Shown here: piece by piece, positions 16,967 through 25,380 of the stretch | How positions within the stretch are numbered: the first letter of the stretch is position 1 | How the letters are laid out: every line of letters begins with the position of its first letter | NCBI RefSeq assembly: GCF_006337165.1 | Contig: NZ_CP040896.1 | Coordinates: forward strand, 4,030,001 to 4,094,000 | Length of the DNA: 64,000 nucleotides | Direction: 5' to 3' | DNA from: Hymenobacter jejuensis | GTDB taxonomy: Bacteria > Bacteroidota > Bacteroidia > Cytophagales > Hymenobacteraceae | The notes under the pieces: generated by a model | Told to the model about the DNA's origin: nothing | The model's input: only the letters and a program-made list of their open reading frames with translations | Databases searched by the model: none | Position numbers and translations under genes: made by a program

Positions 16967-18718
16967 ATGAAGCTCTCGTGGTTCGCAAAATATGCTCTGC
17001 TGCTGGCCGCCCTGTGGCTGGGAACGGCGAGCTGCGTAAACGACTTGGATATCAGGCCGGAACAACAGCCCGCGGATGATGCCTGGTGGACGACTCCAGA
17101 ACAGTTTCGGTCCGCTTCGGCTAGCTTTTACTTCTACTTGGCGGGCTTCAACCCCGCCCAGGATTTTCAGCAGCCCTATAATCTGGAGAACGACCAGTAC
17201 TCTGACCTGGCGGTGTCAAAGGCGACGCTGACCACGTTCAGCCAAGGGGTGTATCTGCCCCAAAACGCAATGGCTTCCTGGACCCGGGCCTATGCGCAAC
17301 TGCGCAACATCAACAACCTGCTGGAGAAAGCCCAAGCCTACCAAGGAGACGCTACTGACATTCAACAGGCGGTAGGCGAGGCCTACTTTTTTCGGGCCTA
17401 CGTGTACTTCCGCCTGTTGTTTTACTACGGCCGCGTGCCGCTGATTACCAGCACGCTTACTACCGACTCACCCGTGCTGTTCGGGCCACGGGCTAGCCGT
17501 GAGGCAACGGTCGAACTGATTCTCGGTGACCTTACTAAGGCCGCCGATAAGCTGGGCGCGGAAAGCGCCATGGGCGCTAATGACGCCGGCCGGGTAGGCC
17601 GGCTCGGAGCACTGGCCTTCCGGAGTCGGGTGTGTTTGTATGAAGGCACTTGGCAGAAGTTTCGCGGCAATGCCGCTCGGGCCAACCTGCTGCTCGATCA
17701 AGCCATGGAGGCTGCCGACCAGGTGATCAGCAGCAACCAGTACCGATTGTTCACGCCGCTGGCTGACTCGAGCTACAAGTACTTGTTCATCCTGGAAAAC
17801 CAGCGTTCGAATCCCGGGGGCTATACCAAAGCCGACAACCACGAATACATCCTGGCGAACCGCTATGATTACTCGGTGCGCCAACTGGGGTATAACCTAT
17901 CACAGGCGACACCCGGAGCACCCACTCAAAAGCTGGCCAGCCTTTATTTGTGTACTGATGGGCTGCCCGTTAACCGCTCGCCTTTATTTCGCGGCTACGC
18001 CACCAAAACCACGGAATTTGCGAACCGCGAACCGCGGTTGCGCAACACCATTCGCATCCCGGGCCACCGCTACTGGGATCATGGTTCTGGCAATGGCCGT
18101 TATGCCCTCGACGGCAGCCTCACTGGCAACGCCGGGCTCTTGTATATGCCGGTGCCCAACGTAACCCCCACGGGATACACAAACAACAAATTCTGCACGG
18201 AACGCGCCATCATCTCCAACCAGGAAGGGTACGACTTTCCCGTAATTCGCTACGCGGAAGTGCTGCTGAACTATGCCGAAGCGGTGTTTGAGCGGCAAGG
18301 CGCCATCAGCGATGCGGCGCTGAACCGCTCGCTTAACGTGTTGCGTACCAGTCCACGGGTTGGCTTACCGGCCCTTACCAACGGCTTTGTGGCGGCCTAT
18401 GGGCTTGACATGCGCACGGAAATTCGGCGTGAGCGCACGGTGGAGCTTGCCTTCGAAGGATTTCGCTTTTTTGACCTCTTCCGTTGGAAAACAGCCGAAA
18501 CGGAGATTCCTCAATCGTTGCTGGGGATAAAAATTAACGGCACGGAGTACGCCACCGATCCGAGTTGGCAGGGCTACGCCTCGCGGCTGGAAAATGGGTT
18601 TCTGGTAGCCGACCCGGCCGCCGGGCGGCGCTTTGATCCCAGCCGCAACTACCAGCTGCCGCTGCCTTTGGGCGAGCTGATTGTTAACCCGCAGCTCGAA
18701 CAAAATCCGGGCTGGTAA
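16967..18718 (+). CDS. SusD/RagB-family lipoprotein (system 2)
   Basis: 583 residues with a lipoprotein signal (LAALWLGTASC, Cys23). Surface glycan-binding partner of SusC2. Typical SusD stretches: AYFFRAYVYFRLLFYYGRVPLI, YAEVLLNYAEAVFE and the C-terminal RRERTVELAFEGFRFFDLFRWKTAE. It is a clear paralogue of SusD3 (shared YEGTWQKFRGNA, LANRYDYS/LANRYNFT, DGLP, KSPLFQGYAT/RSPLFRGYAT). Last gene of the system 2 operon; a weak terminator-like hairpin follows. Confidence 0.95.
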   Translation: MKLSWFAKYALLLAALWLGTASCVNDLDIRPEQQPADDAWWTTPEQFRSASASFYFYLAGFNPAQDFQQPYNLENDQYSDLAVSKATLTTFSQGVYLPQNAMASWTRAYAQLRNINNLLEKAQAYQGDATDIQQAVGEAYFFRAYVYFRLLFYYGRVPLITSTLTTDSPVLFGPRASREATVELILGDLTKAADKLGAESAMGANDAGRVGRLGALAFRSRVCLYEGTWQKFRGNAARANLLLDQAMEAADQVISSNQYRLFTPLADSSYKYLFILENQRSNPGGYTKADNHEYILANRYDYSVRQLGYNLSQATPGAPTQKLASLYLCTDGLPVNRSPLFRGYATKTTEFANREPRLRNTIRIPGHRYWDHGSGNGRYALDGSLTGNAGLLYMPVPNVTPTGYTNNKFCTERAIISNQEGYDFPVIRYAEVLLNYAEAVFERQGAISDAALNRSLNVLRTSPRVGLPALTNGFVAAYGLDMRTEIRRERTVELAFEGFRFFDLFRWKTAETEIPQSLLGIKINGTEYATDPSWQGYASRLENGFLVADPAAGRRFDPSRNYQLPLPLGELIVNPQLEQNPGW

Positions 18719-18732
18719 TTATCACGGGCGGT

Positions 18733-18753
18733 AGTAAGTTGATTTACTTTTTT
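18733..18753 (+). terminator. Weak terminator-like hairpin after susD2
   Basis: AGTAA, 6-nt loop, TTACT, then TTTTT. Five AT-rich pairs only, but correctly placed 14 bp after the susD2 stop. Confidence 0.35.
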
Positions 18754-18874
18754 ATAATATACTGATGTACAAGGCATTATATAAAGCTATGCGTTAGGGC
18801 TTGTTGCCGTGCCAAGTCAGGCGAGGCGTAGATTTTGCTCATAAAGCGCAGTTGGCAAGGAAGAAGGTAGCAGG

Positions 18875-18889
18875 GGCTGAAAATATTTT
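18875..18889 (+). promoter_or_regulatory. Third GGCTGA-AATATTTT element, ahead of the GntR gene
   Basis: GGCTGAAAATATTTT differs by one base from the copy ahead of fecR2. It is also part of an imperfect palindrome CTGAAAATATTTTTTCAG and is joined without a gap to the tandem TCAGG repeat that starts at 18890. Distance to the GntR ATG is about 170 bp, so it may direct transcription of a long leader or serve as an operator. Confidence 0.4.
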
Positions 18890-18909
18890 TTCAGGTGACT
18901 TCAGGGTAG
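18890..18909 (+). promoter_or_regulatory. Tandem TCAGG element, copy 1 (upstream of the GntR gene)
   Basis: TTCAGGTGAC then TTCAGGGTAG: two 10-bp units in direct repeat, about 150 bp ahead of the GntR start. It belongs to a set of five elements with the same 10-bp period (also 21854, 41776, 56403, 60906). Possible operator with both half-sites on one face of the helix. Confidence 0.5.
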
Positions 18910-19059
18910 TGACCGGGTGGGGTGTTCTACTAAGTGAGGGTGCACTTACTCAATAGAATACGTGGGCCTTTCTCGACGCCTTACTTCCTGTTCACTCCCA
19001 CCCAGTTCGAAAGTAGTTTTTGGCCCAGCCCTAACCTGCTTCGACGGTGCCCCTTGCTT

Positions 19060-20070
19060 ATGTACAAGTTGAAGTTCAACCCAACTGACAAAGTCCCGAA
19101 GGTCAAGCAGATCGTGCAGTCCGTGGTCGCGGATATTGAGCGCGGCGTCCTGAAAAACGGCTGTCAGCTGCCTTCCATCAGCGAGCTCAGCGAGCAGTAC
19201 TACGTTGCCCGCGACACCGTGGAGCGTGCCTACCGCGAATTGCGGGAGCGTGGCTTTATCACGTCGGTGCAGGGCAAAGGCTACTATATTCAGTCGAAGG
19301 GAGAAGCAAAATGCAAGATTCTGCTCCTTTTCAACGAGATGAGTTCGTACAAGAAGCTCGTGTACTACGCTTTTATCGAGGCGCTGAAAGGGCATGCCAC
19401 CGTCGATATTCAGATTTACCATTACGACGCGGTCATCTTCAAGGAAATAATCGAGAAGAACCTCGGCCGGTACAATTACTACGTCGTGATGCCGCATTTT
19501 GCTCTGGGTACCAACAAAGCCGATTATCTGGAGGCGCTGAACGAAATTCCGGCGGAAGAACTGGTGCTGTTGGATAAAGATATGCCTGACCTCCACACCG
19601 ACTGCTTGCGGGTATTCCAGGACTTCGAGAAAGACCTGTACTGTGCCTTGCAGGGCCTGAACGACTTGTTGGCGAAGTACCACCGCTTGGTGCTTATACT
19701 GCCTTCGGATGGCAATTACCCACAAGAAATTGCCCTGGGTTTTCGCTGCTACTGCATTCAGAACAACAAGGAGTTCTGCATCAAGGAGACCGCAACCGAT
19801 GAAGCGCCGCGGGAAGGCACGGGGTATGTCATCATCCGGGAAACGGACTTAGTGGAGCTGGTGAAGAAAATTCGCCAGTCGTACCTGTTGCTGGGGCGTG
19901 ATATCGGGGTGGTAACTTTCAATGAAACGCCCCTGAAAGACCTGCTGGACATCACGGTGATTACCACCGAGTTTGAAGAAATGGGCCGCACTGCCGCTAC
20001 TATGCTCCTCAACAAGCAGCGGACCCGCGTCAAAAACCCGTTCACGACCATTCGGCGGCGCTCTTTATAA
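19060..20070 (+). CDS. GntR-family transcriptional regulator with sugar-binding-type sensor domain
   Basis: 336 residues. The N-terminal winged helix-turn-helix of GntR proteins covers about 1-75 (VVADIERGVLKNGCQLPSISELSEQYYVARDTVERAYRELRERGFITSVQGKGYYI). The rest resembles the periplasmic-binding/LacI-type sensor seen in the Bacteroidota GntR regulators of sugar catabolism (YYAFIEALKGHATVDIQIYHYDAV; ends with GRTAATMLLNK). The ATG at 19060 is chosen because the open frame before it shows no family similarity and would start the HTH unusually late. The FGGY kinase gene follows on the same strand after about 200 bp, so it probably regulates that kinase and perhaps neighbouring sugar genes. Ligand unknown. 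Confidence 0.9.
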   Translation: MYKLKFNPTDKVPKVKQIVQSVVADIERGVLKNGCQLPSISELSEQYYVARDTVERAYRELRERGFITSVQGKGYYIQSKGEAKCKILLLFNEMSSYKKLVYYAFIEALKGHATVDIQIYHYDAVIFKEIIEKNLGRYNYYVVMPHFALGTNKADYLEALNEIPAEELVLLDKDMPDLHTDCLRVFQDFEKDLYCALQGLNDLLAKYHRLVLILPSDGNYPQEIALGFRCYCIQNNKEFCIKETATDEAPREGTGYVIIRETDLVELVKKIRQSYLLLGRDIGVVTFNETPLKDLLDITVITTEFEEMGRTAATMLLNKQRTRVKNPFTTIRRRSL

Positions 20071-20197
20071 AACCGGAATCGTCAGTAGAGTTCAGAAAGG
20101 TTTTCGGATGGCACCCTTCTACTTTTGGTTCGTGGCAGCGAGTACGTGGTTTCAACTACCTGCTCCATGCGGGTGGCAAATCCTGGATCGCTGCCTT

Positions 20198-20220
20198 GCG
20201 GACGTCGTTTTGGCGTCCGC
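20198..20220 (+). other. GC-rich hairpin between the GntR and kinase genes
   Basis: GCGGACG, 9-nt loop, CGTCCGC: a perfect 7-bp stem in the 200-bp gap, with no T-run after it. It could slow or process the transcript. Function unknown. Confidence 0.3.
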
Positions 20221-20272
20221 CAACCTCCTTGGTAGTACGCGGACTATGCGGAGCCGCACCACATCCTTTGCG

Positions 20273-21607
20273 ATGAAAAAGAAGTCCATCTACGCTGTTT
20301 TCGATATTGGCCAGACGAACAAGAAGCTGATCCTGTTTGACGAAAACCGACAGATCATCGATGAACACCAGCACGTCTGCACTGATGCCCAGGACGAAGA
20401 CGGCTACCCGTGCGAAGACCTGCCGCGCCTGACGCAATGGGTGCGTACGCATTGGCAGATGCTGCGCCAACATCCATTTTACCGGGTAAAAGGCGTCAAC
20501 TTTACCGCTTACGGCGCTGGCTTAGTCTATCTCGACCAGAGCGGCCAGCCCTTTTTGCCCTTGTACAGTTACCTGCGGCCGTTTCCGGCAGAATACGCAG
20601 CGCAGTTTTATGCCTCGCTGGGCCAATCGCGCGAAGAGTTTGCGCAGGTCACACGTTCGCCCCAGCTGGGAATGCTGCACGCGGGCATGCAGCTCTACTG
20701 GCTAAAATATGCCCGGCCCGAGCAGTATGACCGCGTACATACGGCCCTGTATCTACCGCATTACCTTTCGTATCTAATCACAGGTCAAGTATTTAGCGAT
20801 TATTCATCCGTGGGTTGCCACACGGCACTCTGGGACTTCACCCGCAACACGTACCACGACTGGGTGCTGCGGGAAGGCTTCGACGAGAAGCTGGCTCCCC
20901 TGATTAACGATTCAGTGGCCACCGTAGAAGATGGCATCCTGATCGGGGTGGGCATGGAAGACAGCTCGGCGGCGGTGATGTCGTACATGTTCGAGAACCG
21001 GAAGCGGCCCTTTGTATTCGTTTCCACGGGTACGTGGTCTGTTACGTTCAATCCCTTTAACAAACAGCCGCTGACGCCGGAACTCTTGCAGCGCAACTGC
21101 GTGAATTACTTGTCGCCGCGGGGCGAGCCAACGGTAGCCGCGCGTTTGTTTATAGGCCGGGAGCACGATTACCAAGTACAGCGCATTGCCGAGTACTTTC
21201 ACACCAAGCCCGACTTCTACCGCTCGCTGCTGCTGGCTCGGCCCACTGAGCAGTTGGTTTCCGAGTTTGAGCCAACCTGGATGTTGGATTCCGGGCAAAC
21301 GGTCGAACCGGCTTGCGCCGCGTGGCCACTGGTCGGTTTTAATACGGCGACGGATGCCTATCAACATTTGATGCACCACTTAGTCCGTCGCCTGAAACAG
21401 TCCATCGATCTGGTTCGGCAGGACGAAGACACTCTTTTCGTCGACGGCGGCTTCGCCCGTAATCCTGTCTTTATGCAGATGTTACAGCGTCATTATCCTG
21501 CCGTCGAAGTTCGCACCCCGGAGGTGCCGCAGGCGACAGCTCTCGGCGCACTGATTCACCTAGAACAGGGCGAAGCCCAGAAGAAAACGGAGGCCTTATT
21601 TGCTTAG
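20273..21607 (+). CDS. FGGY-family carbohydrate kinase (rhamnulokinase-like)
   Basis: 444 residues. FGGY kinases phosphorylate sugars such as L-rhamnulose, L-fuculose or xylulose with ATP. The N-terminal phosphate-binding region (AVFDIGQTNKKLILFDENR, about 6-24) and the C-terminal ATPase region (FVFVSTGTWSV, LFVDGGFARNPVFMQML and ATALGALIHL) are in place and length is normal. The GTWS stretch resembles rhamnulokinase-like members, fitting the GH106 rhamnosidase nearby, but the sugar is inferred. The ATG at 20273 begins the conserved sequence; the same frame is open from 19973, overlapping the GntR gene, without family similarity. Cytoplasmic, no signal peptide. Confidence 0.88.
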   Translation: MKKKSIYAVFDIGQTNKKLILFDENRQIIDEHQHVCTDAQDEDGYPCEDLPRLTQWVRTHWQMLRQHPFYRVKGVNFTAYGAGLVYLDQSGQPFLPLYSYLRPFPAEYAAQFYASLGQSREEFAQVTRSPQLGMLHAGMQLYWLKYARPEQYDRVHTALYLPHYLSYLITGQVFSDYSSVGCHTALWDFTRNTYHDWVLREGFDEKLAPLINDSVATVEDGILIGVGMEDSSAAVMSYMFENRKRPFVFVSTGTWSVTFNPFNKQPLTPELLQRNCVNYLSPRGEPTVAARLFIGREHDYQVQRIAEYFHTKPDFYRSLLLARPTEQLVSEFEPTWMLDSGQTVEPACAAWPLVGFNTATDAYQHLMHHLVRRLKQSIDLVRQDEDTLFVDGGFARNPVFMQMLQRHYPAVEVRTPEVPQATALGALIHLEQGEAQKKTEALFA

Positions 21608-22056
21608 CGAAGTCTTGATTTCAGTACAACACACAGCCATGATCCTGAACCTTTGTTGATGTAAGATTTGTTGGAATAATTATATTATTCAGACTTGATG
21701 CTATTGCGCTAAGTGCTGAGCCTATAACCAAGCCGCCAATTGTGGTTTTGGACTTTGGGGTCGGGCGCATGTGTGCGCAATTGTTACCAAGGGTTGCTTT
21801 TTCGGGTTGGGGTTCCCGGTGTATATAGTATATAAGTAAGAAATATTTATCCCTTCAGGAGGGTTCAGGAGGGCGCAAGGGTAGGGGCAAGCATACCTTC
21901 GTATAGGTTTTAGTGCAATCGAATGCAATTCTGAGTCAATATAGTCTGGCCGCGCATTTGGCACTGTGCAGCACCAGCGACAGCACGCGCCTGATGTGCG
22001 CAGCCACCGGTTAAGGCAGCGATTTTTCAACTCGTCCATACTCATCCCACTACCTT
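21608..22056. other. Intergenic region upstream of susC3
   Basis: 449 bp without a supportable gene. It holds a small AT palindrome AATAAT-TAT-ATTATT (21675-21689), an AT-rich tract (21820-21850) and the perfect tandem TCAGG repeat (21854-21873), about 180 bp ahead of susC3. Likely the control region of the large system 3 transcript. No FecR or sigma gene is attached here. Confidence 0.6.
21854..21873 (+). promoter_or_regulatory. Tandem TCAGG element, copy 2 (upstream of susC3); perfect 10-bp repeat
   Basis: TTCAGGAGGG occurs twice in a row without a gap, followed by GC-rich sequence with a run of G. AAATATTTAT lies 4 bp before it. It is the only perfect repeat of the five-copy set and sits in the leader or promoter of the susCD3-enzyme operon. 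Confidence 0.6.
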
Positions 22057-25000
22057 ATGAACACACTCCGTACCCTGCTGTTGAGGCGCATTGCAAGGGC
22101 TACATCCGTAGCTGGCTGCGCACTTCTGCTTTATTCGCCGGGGGCACTTGCCGCCACCCGGTCTTTCCTCGACACGGCACCCGCAAACGTTACTTGGTTT
22201 GCTGAGGTGCCGGTATCCGGCCGTGTGGTGCAAGCCAACGGTGAACCGCTGCCGGGCGTGACCGTGGTTGTGAAAGGAACGACCACGGGGGCGAGCACCG
22301 ATATGGATGGACGCTTCACGTTGAACGTGCCCGAAAACAGCACCTTGATATTTAGCTTCGTAGGCTATGTGCGGCAGGAAGTGTCCGTCACTGGAGCCAA
22401 CAGCTCATTGAGGATCATCCTGGCCGAAGACACTAAGACGCTCGGCGATGTAGTAGTAGTGGGTTACGGCGAGCAGAAGAAGGAAACCCTGACCGGTGCC
22501 GTCGCTACCGTCGACCAGAAGATTTTCCAGAACCGTGGTGTCGTCGATAACCCGCTGTCGGCTCTGCAAGGAGTAGTGCCTGGGGTAGTAGTAACGCGCA
22601 CGGCCGCTGCGCCGGGCCGCGCCAACTGGAACTTCCAGATTCGGGGCGCTTCTTCGGTGAACGGTAGCTCGCCTCTTATTGTGGTGGATGGCGTGGCGCT
22701 GAGTGATCAAAATGCGCTCAACACGATCAACCCCAATGACATCGACAACATCTCATTCCTGAAAGATGCATCCGCGGCTATCTACGGGGCACGCGCGGCG
22801 GGTGGGGTTGTCCTGGTAACTACCAAACGGGCCAAGGCCGGCAAAACCACGGTGCAGTATGATGGTTCGGTATCGCAAAAACGCATTGGGTTGCAGCCAC
22901 ACCTGCTGAATCGCCAGCAGTTTGGGCAGGGCCTCATTGATGCCACCACCAACGACAACTACGGCGTCCCCCGCACGGATTATATCTGGTACAAAATGGG
23001 GGTGGCGATGGCGAACGCTACGACCCCTTACCTGGACAAGGCTGGTGCCGCCCAAGTTGGTTTTACCGATGTTAATGACCTCCCCCTGTTCGACAACAAC
23101 TGGGTGGATGTGCTCTGGGGTCGCGCTACTTCCACCCAGCACAACCTAAGTGTTGCGGGGCGAGGTGAAAAAGCGGGTTACCGCGTCTCCCTGGGCTATC
23201 TTAAAGATAATAGCTTACTAAAGTGGGGCAACAACTCTAATACGCGCTACAACATTCGCCTGACGCACGATTACCAGTTCACCGACAAGTTTAAGTTAGA
23301 GACCAACCTGTCGCTGGAGCGCAACGACATCATCCAGCCTACGATGATCAACAGTGTGCTCGGGCAGTATGCCCAGCCTGGTTTTCCGGTCAACACGATC
23401 AACGGCAAAGCCTATTCCTGGGGTACGCAATATAGCCCCAACGCGCAAGCCGAACTTGGGGGCGACACGAAGGAGGGCAACAACCGCGTTTTCACCAACT
23501 TCCGCTTGATGTATGACATCACTAAGCACCTGCGCGCGGTGTCGACGTTGGGCTACAACTGGGCGATCTCAGAAATTGCGGCCCAGCAGAAATCAATTCA
23601 GTGGTACAACTACACGGAAACGATCCAAGCCGCCGATAACCCAACCCGGCAAAATACCTCCTACGCACGTAGGACGGTAAGAGACGCCTACGCAAACCTG
23701 AACGGTTTCCTGGAATACAACAACACCTTCGCCGACAACCACGCCGTGGGCTTGACGGCCGGCGTGAGCTACGAGCGCGACGAGCTCCGCGACTTTCGCA
23801 CGCAGACCAATTACCTGGCTAGTGACCTGGTGCCGTCGTTGAACCTGGGCATTGGCGACGCTTCTACCCGCAGCAATACGGAAAGCCAGAACCATTATGC
23901 CATCGGCTCTTACTTCGGCCGGATCAATTACGCTTTCAAGCAGAAATATCTGCTCGAAGCTAATCTGCGCTACGACGGCACATCAAAATTTAACGCCGCT
24001 AACCGGTGGAAGTTCTTCTACGGCGTGTCGGGCGGCTGGCGCGTGTCCGAAGAGGAGTTCATGAAGAACCTCTCGTTCCTGAGCGAACTCAAGCTGCGCG
24101 GCTCGTACGGGGAATTGGGTAACCAGAACGGCATCGGCCTCTACGATTACATCCAGACGCTGAACGTAACGGCCACCACGGGCCAAACCAGCTCGGGCTT
24201 TCCCATCCTAGGCGCTAGCCCAGCGGTGCTGGTAGCACCCACCACCGGTTTGGTCAGCCTAGACCGGACCTGGGAGCGAGTACAAACCACTAACGTCGGA
24301 ATTGATTTCAGCGTCCTGAACCGGCGCCTGTCGGTGAGTGCGGACTACTTCGTCAAGCACAACCGGAACATGCTACTCGATCGGACCTACCCGGCAGTGC
24401 TGGGCGCTACGGCACCCCGAGCCAACATCGGCCACTTAAAAACCTGGGGCTGGGAAGCTTCCCTGCAATGGCAAGATAAAATCGGCGACGTGGGCTACCA
24501 CTTTGGGGGCAGCATCACCGACAACCAAAACAAGTTGATTGACTATGGCGGGGCGCGCGTCATCAACGCCGGCTACAACACGGCCGTGGAAGGTTTTCCG
24601 ATCGGCTCTTACTTCGGCCTCGAATACGCTGGGCGAATCCAGACGCAGGAACAGCTGGATGCTTACCGCAAATTGGCAACCGGCAACAACGTCGGCATGC
24701 CGATCACGACTTTCAACGCCGATGGCACAGTCAACGCCAAAGCGCCGGGTGTGCGGTTGGGCGACAACATGTACAAAGACCTGAACGGCGACGGCAAGCT
24801 CACGACCGACGACCTGAAATACATTGGTCGGGATGATCCGCGCTACACCTTCTCGTTTAACGTGGGCGCCGATTGGAAGGGCTTCGACTTCAACGCCATC
24901 TTCCAGGGTGTGGGCGAGCGGACCATTTTCCGGACTGGCGACTGGCGGGTGCCGTTCGGTTCCGTCTTCCAGGGCCAAACCAACTTCTGGTACGGCAACA

Positions 25001-25359
25001 CCTGGACGCCCGAAAATACCGAGGCCTATTATCCTATTCTCTCGGCGAACACCAACGGCGTGAACTACAACGCCTACAACTACTACGCTTCCGATTGGTC
25101 CGTGCAAAACGGCGCGTATCTGCGACTCAAGAATGCGGTGCTCGGCTACACAATACCACAGACCATTTCCAAGCGCTTTGGTCTGGAGCGAGTGCGCGTG
25201 TATTACTCAGGCAGTGATTTGTGGGAAGTGACCCACATCAAAGATGGCTGGGACCCAGAAGCGTCTCGCTTGATTGGTCGGGACAATAACCTCTCGACGC
25301 CCTTCGAGCGCTACCCCTTCTTCCGCCTGAACACGCTCGGTGTTAACCTGACCTTCTAA
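22057..25359 (+). CDS. SusC/RagA-family TonB-dependent transporter without STN domain (system 3)
   Basis: 1100 residues: signal peptide (GCALLLYSPGALAA), carboxypeptidase-like domain (about 52-125, VSGRVVQANGEPLPGVTVVVKG), GDVVVVGYG, plug (VDNPLSALQGVVPGVVV, SPLIVVDGVALSD, DASAAIYGARAAGG) and barrel ending RLNTLGVNLTF. It imports oligosaccharides released by the enzymes encoded downstream. Unlike SusC1 and SusC2 it has no STN domain, and no FecR or ECF gene is adjacent, so it should not be under trans-envelope sigma control. It is nevertheless the closest relative of SusC2 in the window over plug and barrel. susD3 follows after 21 bp. Confidence 0.96.
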   Translation: MNTLRTLLLRRIARATSVAGCALLLYSPGALAATRSFLDTAPANVTWFAEVPVSGRVVQANGEPLPGVTVVVKGTTTGASTDMDGRFTLNVPENSTLIFSFVGYVRQEVSVTGANSSLRIILAEDTKTLGDVVVVGYGEQKKETLTGAVATVDQKIFQNRGVVDNPLSALQGVVPGVVVTRTAAAPGRANWNFQIRGASSVNGSSPLIVVDGVALSDQNALNTINPNDIDNISFLKDASAAIYGARAAGGVVLVTTKRAKAGKTTVQYDGSVSQKRIGLQPHLLNRQQFGQGLIDATTNDNYGVPRTDYIWYKMGVAMANATTPYLDKAGAAQVGFTDVNDLPLFDNNWVDVLWGRATSTQHNLSVAGRGEKAGYRVSLGYLKDNSLLKWGNNSNTRYNIRLTHDYQFTDKFKLETNLSLERNDIIQPTMINSVLGQYAQPGFPVNTINGKAYSWGTQYSPNAQAELGGDTKEGNNRVFTNFRLMYDITKHLRAVSTLGYNWAISEIAAQQKSIQWYNYTETIQAADNPTRQNTSYARRTVRDAYANLNGFLEYNNTFADNHAVGLTAGVSYERDELRDFRTQTNYLASDLVPSLNLGIGDASTRSNTESQNHYAIGSYFGRINYAFKQKYLLEANLRYDGTSKFNAANRWKFFYGVSGGWRVSEEEFMKNLSFLSELKLRGSYGELGNQNGIGLYDYIQTLNVTATTGQTSSGFPILGASPAVLVAPTTGLVSLDRTWERVQTTNVGIDFSVLNRRLSVSADYFVKHNRNMLLDRTYPAVLGATAPRANIGHLKTWGWEASLQWQDKIGDVGYHFGGSITDNQNKLIDYGGARVINAGYNTAVEGFPIGSYFGLEYAGRIQTQEQLDAYRKLATGNNVGMPITTFNADGTVNAKAPGVRLGDNMYKDLNGDGKLTTDDLKYIGRDDPRYTFSFNVGADWKGFDFNAIFQGVGERTIFRTGDWRVPFGSVFQGQTNFWYGNTWTPENTEAYYPILSANTNGVNYNAYNYYASDWSVQNGAYLRLKNAVLGYTIPQTISKRFGLERVRVYYSGSDLWEVTHIKDGWDPEASRLIGRDNNLSTPFERYPFFRLNTLGVNLTF

Positions 25360-25380
25360 CGCATTTCCCACACTTGCATA

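Larger units (their letters stand above)
18719..19059. other. Intergenic region upstream of the GntR gene
   Basis: 341 bp. Its start holds a weak hairpin plus T-run (18733-18753) after susD2. Its middle holds the GGCTGA/AATATTTT element (18875-18889) fused directly to a tandem TCAGG repeat (18890-18909). An open frame enters from 18934 in phase with the GntR gene but has no conserved sequence before the ATG at 19060. I see nothing else in it. Confidence 0.55.

Noticed and set aside
18934..19059. N-terminal extension of the GntR protein
   Set aside because: No similarity before the ATG at 19060, and the HTH would start too far from the N-terminus.
19973..20272. N-terminal extension of the FGGY kinase overlapping the GntR gene
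   Set aside because: Conserved kinase sequence begins right after the ATG at 20273; the extension would overlap the regulator by about 100 bp.
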